Assembly: GCA_964019155.1 (NCBI GenBank)
Contig: OZ025241.1
Location: forward strand, 56,019,863-56,083,862
From: Osedax fenrisi
Taxonomy: Eukaryota > Annelida > Polychaeta > Sabellida > Siboglinidae
Length of the DNA stretch: 64,000 nt
Direction: 5' to 3'
The position numbers and the translations under genes were made by a program. Positions 29,471 through 42,851 of the stretch are shown here, piece by piece; the first letter of the stretch is position 1; the number at the start of each line of letters is the position of its first letter. Below the pieces are notes generated by a model. The model saw only the letters and a list, made by a program, of their open reading frames with translations. It was not told the origin of the DNA and made no database searches.

Positions 29471-30182
29471 ATAATAATACTACTTCAACTACTACTACTA
29501 TTACTCTTACTACTAATACTACCCTTGGGTTGTCCAAGATAATATTGAAGCATTCCTTTAGATCGGCTCCTCTATTAGTGTTAAACCTGAAAACATAAAC
29601 ATCGGATAGTTACTGAATTAATCATATATCGCATGCGTATGTCAAACCTATATATAGTAGTTATACATTATAATAAGCGTTACATACAATGGTGTATGTA
29701 ACCTCCTCAATTACGATGTCCATTTTAGTATAATTTTAGATATATTCCTTGATATAAGTAATTATCTAATTTATAAATTAATCCAGTGCCTATCAAGGGG
29801 TTAATGTGGTTAATTTCCCCCAATATTATTCCCCACACCCAACTTTTAAATGTTAGCCTACATAATTTATTATATATTAATCTTATTTATTTAATATACA
29901 TCATTAGATTTAATATACATTATCCTCTATATATAGAGTAGTAACTATATGGCATATACACTCTATACTTTGCGTTATACAGTGTACATAATTAGCTACC
30001 GATCATATGCCTGTATTATAAACCATTCCATTCCTGAAGATATGTACCCCCAAGGGTCTGTGGTTTCACCCTTTCGATACTTGTTCTTCACGTCGCTAGG
30101 TAGATCGTAGAACTTTCTCCAAGTTTCCATCATTTCTTTCACCTGGGCGAGATTATGGGTAGTGGTTAAGTCTAATCTACAG

Positions 30183-30219
<37 letters not shown>

Positions 30220-30905
30220 TATACTATACTATACGAATAGCATTTCCACTTTCATTTTATATAATATTGAATTGTAATTGAATAATGTTGACGGCATTAA
30301 TTCCAGCACTTCCACTTGTACAACAAATATAACTGGCGCAGCAAGACGTAGCACTCTATAGAACACTGGTCATGCGCAATGCAACATAACGTAAGGGAAT
30401 ACACCTCGTCTAATGGCTTTATAAGCGGTGTGTACACGGCTTTACAAGTCGCGGGTGCTTGATGCTCGCTATGTGAACAGCTATTTGCGCGGTACCAAGC
30501 GCAGTAACAAGTCGCCGAGCTCTGCAGAGCTGTTACCATGGTAACAAGTCGCCGAGCTCTGGTAACAAGTCGCCGTCAAATTCAACTCGTTCCATTTTGA
30601 TAAATATACCCAGTAACAAGTCGCCGGCCTCTAGTAACAAGTCGCCACACATGCGGTACTTGATGCTCGCTATCTGGACACACATAATAATTTATACCCA
30701 ACATCAAGTGCAGTAACAAGCACAGTAACAGATCGCTGTGCTTGATGCTAGCGGTGTGTACATAGCATGTACACACCGCTAGCATCAAGCACATAAGAAA
30801 TGGCAATGGATTATACGTAGCCTGGAGTTATACGTTTTTATACATAGGGTACTTATTGAAGAGTATATATACTCACATGTTATAACATGCGTACAATGTA
30901 TACAT

Positions 30906-30940
<35 letters not shown>

Positions 30941-33900
30941 TAAATAGTTCAATTAGTACTAAAATATAAAAAAGAGCATTTGAATAATCGTAATACCAAA
31001 CTAGGTAAGCTAGCAGCAGTAGGGGAAAGTAACCTAATAACACTTTAACAACAAATGGTCTTCATTTTTATAACTCAATATTTGTATTCAAAAATTAAAA
31101 TATATTAATATTATATGATTATAGATATTTAAATTTTATTTAATATTTGTATTCAATAGATAACGGGGATGTCCGTATTCGGTACCTATGTTATAATACG
31201 GACACACTATATACCACTATATAAACTATATATATTATTGATGAACGAATCAGATAAATTACAATTACAATATTTATATTTAATTTTATGAATAATTTAA
31301 TATAATTTAATTAGTAATTAATTTATTAATTTTTATTATTGTATTCATTAATAATACACGTTAGGTATTAAATTAATAAAAATGTTGGATTTAGATTCAT
31401 TGATAGTATTAATATTATAACGCTCGCGATTTTTATGAAAATCAGAATAGTGCACACGCATCGCGCTGATTGGTTATATACCCATATACATATACCTATA
31501 CCCTATAGGGTGTCCGTATTAAGACATCTAGTTTTAATACCAGTTAGAAAATATGGTACAAGAGGTGATTCTCAAATGGTACATTAGCTCATGTACCATC
31601 TGAGGATATTAATTTGAATTATAATGTATTTCTAGATGGTACATTAGGAAATTTATTTGAAATGGTACAATACAGCGTTTTCAAAATGGTACATGAGGAA
31701 ATTTATTAAAAATGGTACAATACAGCGTTTTCAAAATGGTACATTAGGAAATTTATTCAAAATGGTACAATACAGCGTTTTCAAAATGGTACATGAGGAC
31801 ATTTATTAAAAATGGTACAATACAGCGTTTTCAAAATGGTACATTAGGAAATTTATTCAAAATGGTACAATACAGCGTTTTCAAAATGGTACATGAGGAA
31901 ATTTATTAAAAATGGTACAATACAGCGTTTTCAAAATGGTACGTTATATAATATAATGTAAATGATACATTAGGTTGTTTAAATTATGGTACATTATGAA
32001 ATATATGTGAAATGGTACATTATATAGTTTTCAAAATGGTACTCAATGTAATATAATGATATGGTACACTGGGTTTTTTAAATGATGGTACCTTAGGAAA
32101 TATATGTTATGGTAGCCCAGCTAACAGTAATAGCAGCATAATAGCAGCATAACAGCATATGTTATAGCCTCAAATGTTTACATTGTGTTATTATGCTGCC
32201 ATTATGCTGCTATTAAATGTCTATTATGCTGCTATTAATTGTTCATGCTATTATGCTGCTATTATGCTGCAATTAATTTTAAAATATATTATACTGCTAT
32301 TATGCTGCTATTCTAATAATAGCAGCATAATAGCATCATAATATACTTTTAAAATTAATAGCAAATAATATTATCACAATGGCAGCATAATAGCAGCATA
32401 ACAGCAGTATAATAGCATGACAAATTAATAGCAGCATAATAGACATTTAATAGCAGCATAATGGCAGAATAATAGCACAATGTAAACATTTGAGGCTATA
32501 ACATATGCTGTTATGCTGCTATTATGCTGCTATTACTGTTAGCTGGGAGCCTATATTATTTAATATTCAAAATGGTACTCTATGGAATAGGTGGGGATAT
32601 ACCCTATACATATAAGGGGCGAAGCCCTTTAGATTGGTATGCCGGTATTCGTATGCGGTATTAATATATAACATATTTGATTTATGGAATATAGTTTAAA
32701 TGATAAACCTAGTTTTTTTTAATATAAAACATGAGTAGATATAATTAATTGGTAAGGATGATTACAAATATTACAATATTCAATACAATATATATAGGCC
32801 TAAATATATTATATTTCGTATAGAGTTAACTCTATAATTATAACTATATTATAATATGTATATGCACGCATCAAGCTGTATGAATTTCACTGTGAATCAA
32901 ATATATTTTATATAAAAATATATATATTTAAAAACATAATTATATTGTAAAAAGATACAAAATATGCCAATACTGAGTGTCCCATGGGATTCGAACTACA
33001 ATTACTGCCAGATTTAGCAAGGTAGGTACACCTAAGTACACGCCTAACTATAGTCGAGATATATCTCGACTATAGTCGGGATATATAATCCTATTTATAT
33101 TATAATAATCTATAATATATATATATATAACCTATAGGTTTATTATATTTATATATTTAAGAATAATTTGTGATTTATATTATAATTTGTAATACAACAG
33201 TTTACCTATTTGTGTAATCTTATTATATAATTATTACATTTACCTTAATAATTAGATTATATATGATCGATAGTAATTAATTAACTTGAAAATAATTAGT
33301 TCAATTTCTGCAATAATTACAGTAATGGTTACTTAGTTTTACTTATTAAAACTTTGACTATAATACTAGGTAGGCCTATAGTCATAGAGAACGAAATCAC
33401 TTCGTTCTCTATGACTATAGTATTAGTAACTTATATATAAGTTACTAAGTTACTATTATAGTTATACCTATTATTATTATAATGCAAATATTATATTCAA
33501 TATATAATAATTATAGTAACTATTATAGTTATTATACTACTATACAAATTTACCTAGTGTTACTTTATTTATATGTAGGGTATTCCTATACCATCGAAGT
33601 GTCTAAACTTTCTTTATATTGATGAAGATGATCATCATCACCATGATATAGGTATATATAGGTATATATAGGTATATATACCTATATATATAGGTATATA
33701 TCCTACACATTTTATTTTTGTTTCTACTTTAAATTAAACTGTCTTTCATAAACTATATAATACTATTGTGTATGTACAATATAATATTGAATATTCGCAT
33801 TATAATTAAGTCATTTTAAACGAAATATTTTGAATTTGTTTAAATAATTATTTAAATAAATATTTAAATGTTAGTAAATCAAATTATAGTTACAATAATC

Positions 33901-36900
33901 ATTATATTAATGGTAACCATAATAACTCTAATAATTTAAGTATCGTTGTTATATTAATATATACATATAATATATTGCCTATACTTTAAATTAAACGGTC
34001 TTTCAGAAACTAGATAATACTACTATGTATGTGCACTATTCGCATTATAATTAAGTCATTTGAAACTTATTATTTATAATATTTTCGAAAATAAAGGTTA
34101 GGAAAAAGTATAATTTGTATAATTAAATATCATAATATATAGTTAAACAAAAAATATATGTCTAATTATAGTAATTAAAATGATATACATTAAATTGTGT
34201 TTTTATGATGAAACAATTTGTATTTACATTGGCTAATTTTATCTGATTACAAAATAAATATATGAATTTAATATTATTTTTTCATACTCTCCAATTCTAC
34301 TAATTATTTTATACTAGCATCAATAAAAAAAATCTCATTGTAATACCTAGATTTAATATAATATTAATTCAAGTATTAATTGTACCCAGTAATTTACTGA
34401 TTAAAATTATATTCGATAAATACATCTTATTTATACGTTGATTATAATTTATTTATAACACCGTAATGTTATGTTCTATTATATCGTACTATCACCATGC
34501 AGCACACCTCACTTTCACATCCCATCACAACGTACTATCACGTTCCAGCATATCATACTATTACGTTCCAGCATATCATACTATAACGTTCCAGCATAAT
34601 ATACTATTACGTTCCAGCATATCATACTAATACGTTCCAGCATAATGTACTATTACGTTCCAGCATATCATACTAATACATTCCAGCATAATGTACTATT
34701 ACGTTCCAGCATAATGTACTATTACGTTCCAGCATATCATACTAATACGTTCCAGCATAATATACTATTACGTTCCAGCATATCATACTAATACGTTCCA
34801 GCATAATGTACTATTACGTTCCAGCATAATGTACTATTACGTTCCAGCATATCATACTAATACGTTCCAGCATAATATACTATTACGTTCCAGCATATCA
34901 TACTAATACGTTCCAGCATAATGTACTATTACGTTCCAGCATATCATACTAATACGTTCCAACATAATGTACTATTACGTTCCAGCATATCATACTAATA
35001 CGTTCCAGCATAATGTACTATTACGTTCCAGCATATCATACTAATACGTTCCAACATAATGTACTATTACGTTCCAGCATATCATACTAATACGTTCCAG
35101 CATAATGTACTATTACGTTCCAACATAATGTACTATTACGTTCCAGCATATCATACTAATACGTTCCAGCATAATGTACTATTACGTTCCAGCATAATGT
35201 ACTATTACGTTCCAGCATATCATACTAATACGTTCCAGCATAATGTACTATTACGTTCCAGCATATCATACTATTACGTTCCAGAATAATGTACTATTAC
35301 ATTCCAGCATATCATACTAATACGTTCCAGCATATCATACTATTACGTTCCAGCATATCATACTATAACGTTCCAGCATAATGTACTATTACGTTCCATC
35401 ATATCATAGTCGTATGATAATCATATTAATACGTTCCAGCATAATGTACTATTACGTTCCAGCATATCATACTAATACGTTCCAGCATAATATACTATTA
35501 CGTTCCAGCATATCATACTAATACGTTCCAGCATAATGTACTATTACGTTCCAGCATAATGTACTATTACGTTCCAGCATATCATACTAATACGTTCCAG
35601 CATAATATACTATTACGTTCCAGCATATCATACTAATACGTTCCAGCATAATTTACTATTACGTTCCAGCATATCATACTAATACGTTCCAACATAATGT
35701 ACTATTACGTTCCAGCATATCATACTAATACGTTCCAGTATAATGTACTATTACGTTCCAGCATATCATACTAATACGTTCCAGCATATCATACTAATAC
35801 GTTCCAGCATATCATACTATTACGTTCCAGCATATCATACTATAACGTTCCAGCATAATGTACTATTACGTTCCATCATATCATATTCGTATGATAATCA
35901 TATTAATACGTTCCAGCATAATGTACTATTACGTTCCAGTATATCATACTAATTCGTTCCAGCATAATGTACTATTACGTTCCAGCATATCATACTAATA
36001 CGTTCCAGCATAATGTACTATTACGTTCCAGCATATCATACTATCACGTTTCAGCATAAGGTACTGTCACGTTCCAGCATATCATTCTGTCACGTTCCAG
36101 CATATCATACTATAATGTTCCATCGCAGCGTACTACTACCGTACATCCACATCTTGATACGACTCCAGAACACTATAATAATATATTACAGAACTGTGCA
36201 GTATATTTTAGAACAATCGTACTGGAACACTTGTTCCGGGACGTATAAGTGAGGTAATGGAACGTACTAAAATCAGTATGCCGTATCAATATTGTACCAT
36301 GATAAATGTGGGATCATATACAGTTATGGGAGTTAATAAATAAATATACAATAATATGATTACATAACAATTATAAGTTATTTTCAATATTAATATATTA
36401 ATGTTATAATTACAAATACTACTATTCATATTTATCAATATATTAATTATATTTATAAAAAAAAGTGAAATGTATCTATCTCAGGTCATTGATATATTCA
36501 TATATATATATATATATATATATATGTATCTGATCTTAAAGTTCTCTTGATCATATATATATATTGATAATATATATTACTATTGATCATTATTATATTA
36601 ATTAATATATTATAATATTTAAATATAATTAATGGATTAATCGAAATAGTGTTATTTATAACTCATTTATTAAATGTATAATAATTTCTGAAAATGTTTA
36701 ATAATATAATTATAATAATATTAAATATTTTAATACTTTTTACCCTAAGGCTTTTTACTATAAATCCTATAAGTGAAATACATATTTAGTTATATTATAA
36801 TTCTTGTAATACTATTAACAAATAATTAATATTAGTTATTCTAATTGTTATTAATATTCGATATATCACAATATATATGTATATATATATATATATATAT

Positions 36901-36958
36901 ATACATATATATAATAATAACATGTACAGTGAATATATATATATATATATTATATCCA

Positions 36959-36997
<39 letters not shown>

Positions 36998-37023
36998 CTG
37001 TACATATTATTATTATATATATG

Positions 37024-37060
<37 letters not shown>

Positions 37061-37215
37061 ATATATTATATCCAATGTATATATATATATATATATTCAC
37101 TGTACATATTATTATTATATATATGTATATATATATATATATATATATACATATATATTATATTCAATGTACATATATATTATATACAATGTACATATTA
37201 TTATATTCACTGTAC

Positions 37216-37264
<49 letters not shown>

Positions 37265-40200
37265 CTATTCAATGTACAGTACGATAATTGTTAATTTTGT
37301 ATTTTTTTATTTATAATAAATTTAACATATAACAATTACCACCTGTTTTTGTATTCATATATAAAAGTATAATACGATCAGCGTACATCTATAAATATAT
37401 ATATAATACTATATAAGAGTAACATTACGATCAACGGACACGTATAAATATACATAGAATAGTATATAAGAGTAACATTACGATCAACGGACACGTATAA
37501 ATATACATAGAATAATATATAAGAGTAACATTACGATCAACGGACACGTATAAATATATATAGAATAATATATAAGAGTAACATTACGATCAACGGACAC
37601 GTATAAATATATATAGAATAGTATATAAGAGTAACATTACGATCAACGGACACGTATAAATATACGTAGAATAGTATATAAGAGTAACATTACGATCAAC
37701 GGACACGTATAAATATACATAGAATAGTATATAAGAGTAACATTACGATCAACGGACAGTGTCCGTCGGACACGTATAAATATATATAGAATAGTATATA
37801 AGAGTAACATTACGATCAACGGACACGTATAAATATACGTAGAATAGTATATAAGAGTAACATTACGATCAACGGACACGTATAAATATACGTAGAATAG
37901 TATATAAGAGTAACATTACGATCAACGGACACGTATAAATATACATAGAATAGTATATAAGAGTAACATTACGATCAACGGACAGTGTCCGTCGGACACG
38001 TATAAATATATATAGAATAGTATATAAGAGTAACATTACGATCAACGGACACGTATAAATATACGTAGAATAGTATATAAGAGTAACATTACGATCAACG
38101 GACACGTATAAATATACGTAGAATAATATATAAGAGTAACATTACGATCAACGGACACGTATAAATATACGTAGAATAGTATATAAGAGTAACATTACGA
38201 TCAACGGACACGTATAAATATACGTAGAATAGTATATAATAGTACGGACATTTTCGGACACTAGCGGACACTAGCGGACACTAACGGACACTAGCGGACA
38301 TTCAACGGACATAGATGTCCGTTGAAAATGTCCGTTGATCGTAATGTTCTTTTGATCCTATGAAATATATACATATTCAGGATTATAAATTAAAATATGA
38401 TTATTTATATTGATTTTATTCAAAAAATTATTTAGGTATCATTAATCATTATTTTTTATAACGTTTTATTTCTAATATTAAAATATTTGTGTATTCATTT
38501 GTAATTTTAAATTTAATTATAAATCAGTAAAATATTTGTATTTATATTAATTTTATTCATTATTTATTATAAATTTATATTTATAATATTGAATTATTTT
38601 TTATATTCATTTGTAATTATATATTTAATTAAAAATCATTAAAATATTATTATTTACTTTAATTTTTTTCATAAAATTTGTATTAAAAAATCATATTTTT
38701 TTTCATATTTATTTATTTTTAATAATCATTATAATGTCATCATTTATTTGCTCAATTTGTAAAGTTAAATTTAATTATGTTATACAGATACAAGATACTC
38801 AGAATCACATCAACATCTTCAGATGAAGAGGATAACACGATTTCAGATAAATATAATGTTAATATTCAATTAATGTCTATAATTATTATTATTAATGGGT
38901 TCTCATTTCATTTGTTTTTCACAAATTATTTTACTTTAAAATATAATTAATGATCATTACAATAATGTATTAAATGTGTGTGATTGTAATGTGACTTATC
39001 TATTCTTTATATAAATATACTCCTCATATTTACATCATATACTAAACATGTATAATAATTACCAACATAAAATGGTTTTAATAATTATATAACATTTTTT
39101 GAGATAATTATCATTTATATATATATACCTAATACTCCTAGGAATTCTAGATAACACTATGTTTTATACTCTTTATTATCAACAAATATATATATAAATA
39201 TAATGTTAAATTATTATCTTAATTATGTTATACAGATACAAGATACTCAGAATCACATCGACATCTTCAGATGAAGAGGATAACACGATTTCAGATAAAT
39301 ATAATGTTAATATTCAATTAATGTCTATAATTATTATTATTAAGGGGTTCTCATTTCATTTGTTTTTCACAAATTATTTTACTTTAAAATATAATTAATT
39401 ATTATTAAAATAATGTATTAAATGTGTGTGATTGTAATGTGACTTATCTATTTTTTATATAAACATACTCCTTATATTTACATCATATACTAAACATGTA
39501 TAATAATTACTAACATAAAAAGGTTTTAATAATTATATAACATTTTTTGAGATAATTATCATTTATATATATATACCTAATACTCCTAGGAATCTAGATA
39601 ATAATATGTTTTATACTCTTTATTATCAACAAATATATATATAAATATAATGTTAAATTATTATCTTAATTATGTTATACAGATACAAGATACTCAGAAT
39701 CACATCGACATCTTCAGATGAAGAGGATAACACGATTTCAGATAAATATAATGTTAATATTCAATTAATGTCTATAATTATTATTATTAATGGGTTCTCA
39801 TTTCATTTGTTTTTCACAAATTATTTTACTTTAAAATATAATTAATTATTATTAAAATAATGTATTAAATGTGTGTGATTGTAATGTGAATTATCTATTC
39901 TTTATATAAATATACTCCTCATATTTACATCAAATACTAAACATGTATAATAATTAACAACATAAAATGGTTTTAATAATTATATAACATTTTTTGAGAT
40001 AATTATCATTTATATATATATACCTAATACTCCTAGGAATTATAGATAACAATATGTTTTATACTCTTTATTATCAACAAATATATATATAAATATAATG
40101 TTAAATTATTATCTTAATTATGTTATACAGATACAAGATACTCAGAATCACATCGACATCTTCAGATGAAGAGGATAACACGATTTCAGATAAATATAAT

Positions 40201-42767
40201 GTTAATATTCAATTAATGTCTATAATTATTATTATTAAGGGGTTCTCATTTCATTTGTTTTTCACAAATTATTTTACTTTAAAATATAATTAATTATTAT
40301 TAAAATAATGTATTAAATGTGTGTGATTGTAATGTGACTTATCTATTTTTTATATAAACATACTCCTTATATTTACATCATATACTAAACATTATGTATA
40401 ATAATTACCAACATAAAAAGGTTTTAATAATTATATAAAATTTTTTGAGATAATTATCATTTATATATATGTACCTAATACTCCTAGGAATTCTAGATAA
40501 TAATATGTTTTATACTCTTTATTATCAACAAATATATATATAAATATAATGTTAAATTATTATCTTAATTATGTTATACAGATACAAGATACTCAGAATC
40601 ACATCGACATCTTCAGATGAAGAGGATAACACGATTTCAGATAAATATAATGTTAATATTCAATTAATGTCTATAATTATTATTATTAAGGGGTTCTCAT
40701 TTCATTTGTTTTTCACAAATTATTTTACTTTAAAATATAATTAATTATTATTAAAATAATGTATTAAATGTGTGCAGGGATGGCAAAAACCCCAAAAATC
40801 CAAAATATGTTCTGTGGTTTTTGGGTTTTACTGAGGTTTTTGTGGTTTTTGGTGTTTTTCATAAACAATTTAAAGGTATAAAATCATTCTATCCTTTTAA
40901 TTTTAAAAATGATTAATAAAAGTATAGTTTATTATACAAATTGATAAAAATATAGTTTATTATTAATGTATTGTATAATACACAAGAATGAAGTATATTA
41001 ATTTAATATATAAAAACAGGGATATCAAAATCATAAAAATACCTTATTTTTTATATAATTTTTTAATATTTTCTATTGTATTATTTTTTTATATAATTTT
41101 ATTCTATAGAATTGTAATAAAATATTTTTTATTGAATCAATTTCTATGAAATTGTATTTTTATTGAATTTTAATTATTTTCTATTTAATTAAAATGTCAT
41201 GAAAAATATAATATTTATTCTATAGAATTTGATTTTTAATAGTAATACAAAGGAGGTAATACTATTTATGATATTCATATTTTAATATTATATAAATTGT
41301 ATAACATTATTTATATATTTTCTTACAATCTAGAATTAGTTACATAATGTAATATATATTATCTATTAGAATTACAATTATTAAATGTATAATTTATTAA
41401 TATAAAAAATCGAAAAACCACAAAAAATATCAATAGGTTTAAACCCAAAAACCCAAAAACCCAAAAACCCAAAAACCCAAAAACCCAATCTCGTCCAACC
41501 CTGAATGTGTGTGATTGTAATGTGACTTATCTATTTTTTATATAAACATACTCCTTATATTTACATCATATACTAAACATTATGTATAATAATTACCAAC
41601 ATAAAATGGTTTTAATAATTATATAACATTTTTTGAGATAATTATCATTTATATATATATATATACCTAATACTCCTAGGAATTCTAGATAACAATATGT
41701 TTTATACTCTTTATTATCAACAAATATATATATAAATATAATGTTAAATTATTATCTTAATTATGTTATACAGATACAAGATACTCAGAATCACATCGAA
41801 ATGTCAGATGAAGATGATAACACGATTTCAGATAAATATAATGTTAATATTCAATTAATGTCTATAATTATTATTATTAAGGGGTGTGCTTATTTCATTT
41901 GTTTTTCACAAATTATTTTACTTTAAAATATACTTAATTATTATTAAAATAATGTATTAAATGTCGTTCAGAGAGCAACTGTGTGTGTGACTGTAATATG
42001 ACTTATCTATTCTTTATATAAATATACTCCTCATATTTACATCATATACTAAACATTATGTATAATAATTTCCAACATAAAAAGGTTTTAATAATTATAT
42101 AACATTTTTTTTAACGATTTATGAGATAATTATCATTTATATATATATATACTTAAGGGGATCCCGCTCATAACACGCAATTTTCCAATTTCGTGTATAA
42201 ATAGATAGGAAAAACATAGGTACACTAAACAAAATAGAACTGATATTCTATACATTCAATTGATCTAATTTTTGTTGTAATATATTCATAACATATACAT
42301 GCATAGGAAAATAGAAAGATATTTTTAATATTATTAATTATTATATTATATATATCACAATTTCAGATAAATATAATGTTAATATTCAATTAATGTCTAT
42401 AATTATTATTATTAAGGGGTGTTCTCATTTCATTTGTTTTTCACAAATTATTTTACTTTAAAATATAATTAATTATTATTAAAATAATGTATTAAATGTG
42501 TGTGATTGTAATGTGACTTATCTATTTTTTATATAAACATACTCCTTATATTTACATCATATACTAAACATGTATAATAATTACCAACATAAAATGGTTT
42601 TAATAATTATATAACATTTTTTGAGATAATTATCATTTATATATATATACCTAATACTCCTAGGAATTTTAGATAACAATATGTTTTATACTCTTTATTA
42701 TCAACAAATATATATATAAATATAATGTTAAATTATTAATAATGTATTAAATGTCGTTCAGAGAGAA

Positions 42768-42851
<84 letters not shown>

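Noticed and set aside
29240..29542. Poly-leucine 100-residue ORF
   Set aside because: Translation of the (ACT)n microsatellite next to dioxygenase exon 3.
35059..36252. Repetitive ORFs across the 23-bp satellite (VPAYHTNTFQHN-type repeats)
   Set aside because: Three satellite units make 23 codons, so frames stay open by arithmetic. Unit variation ignores codon positions and no start or splice context exists.
37643..38105. Two identical 78-residue minus-strand ORFs
   Set aside because: They are the same 53-bp satellite read through a duplicated higher-order block; a repeat artefact.
34515..38358. CRISPR array
   Set aside because: Units are contiguous without unique spacers, there are no cas genes, and the DNA is eukaryotic.
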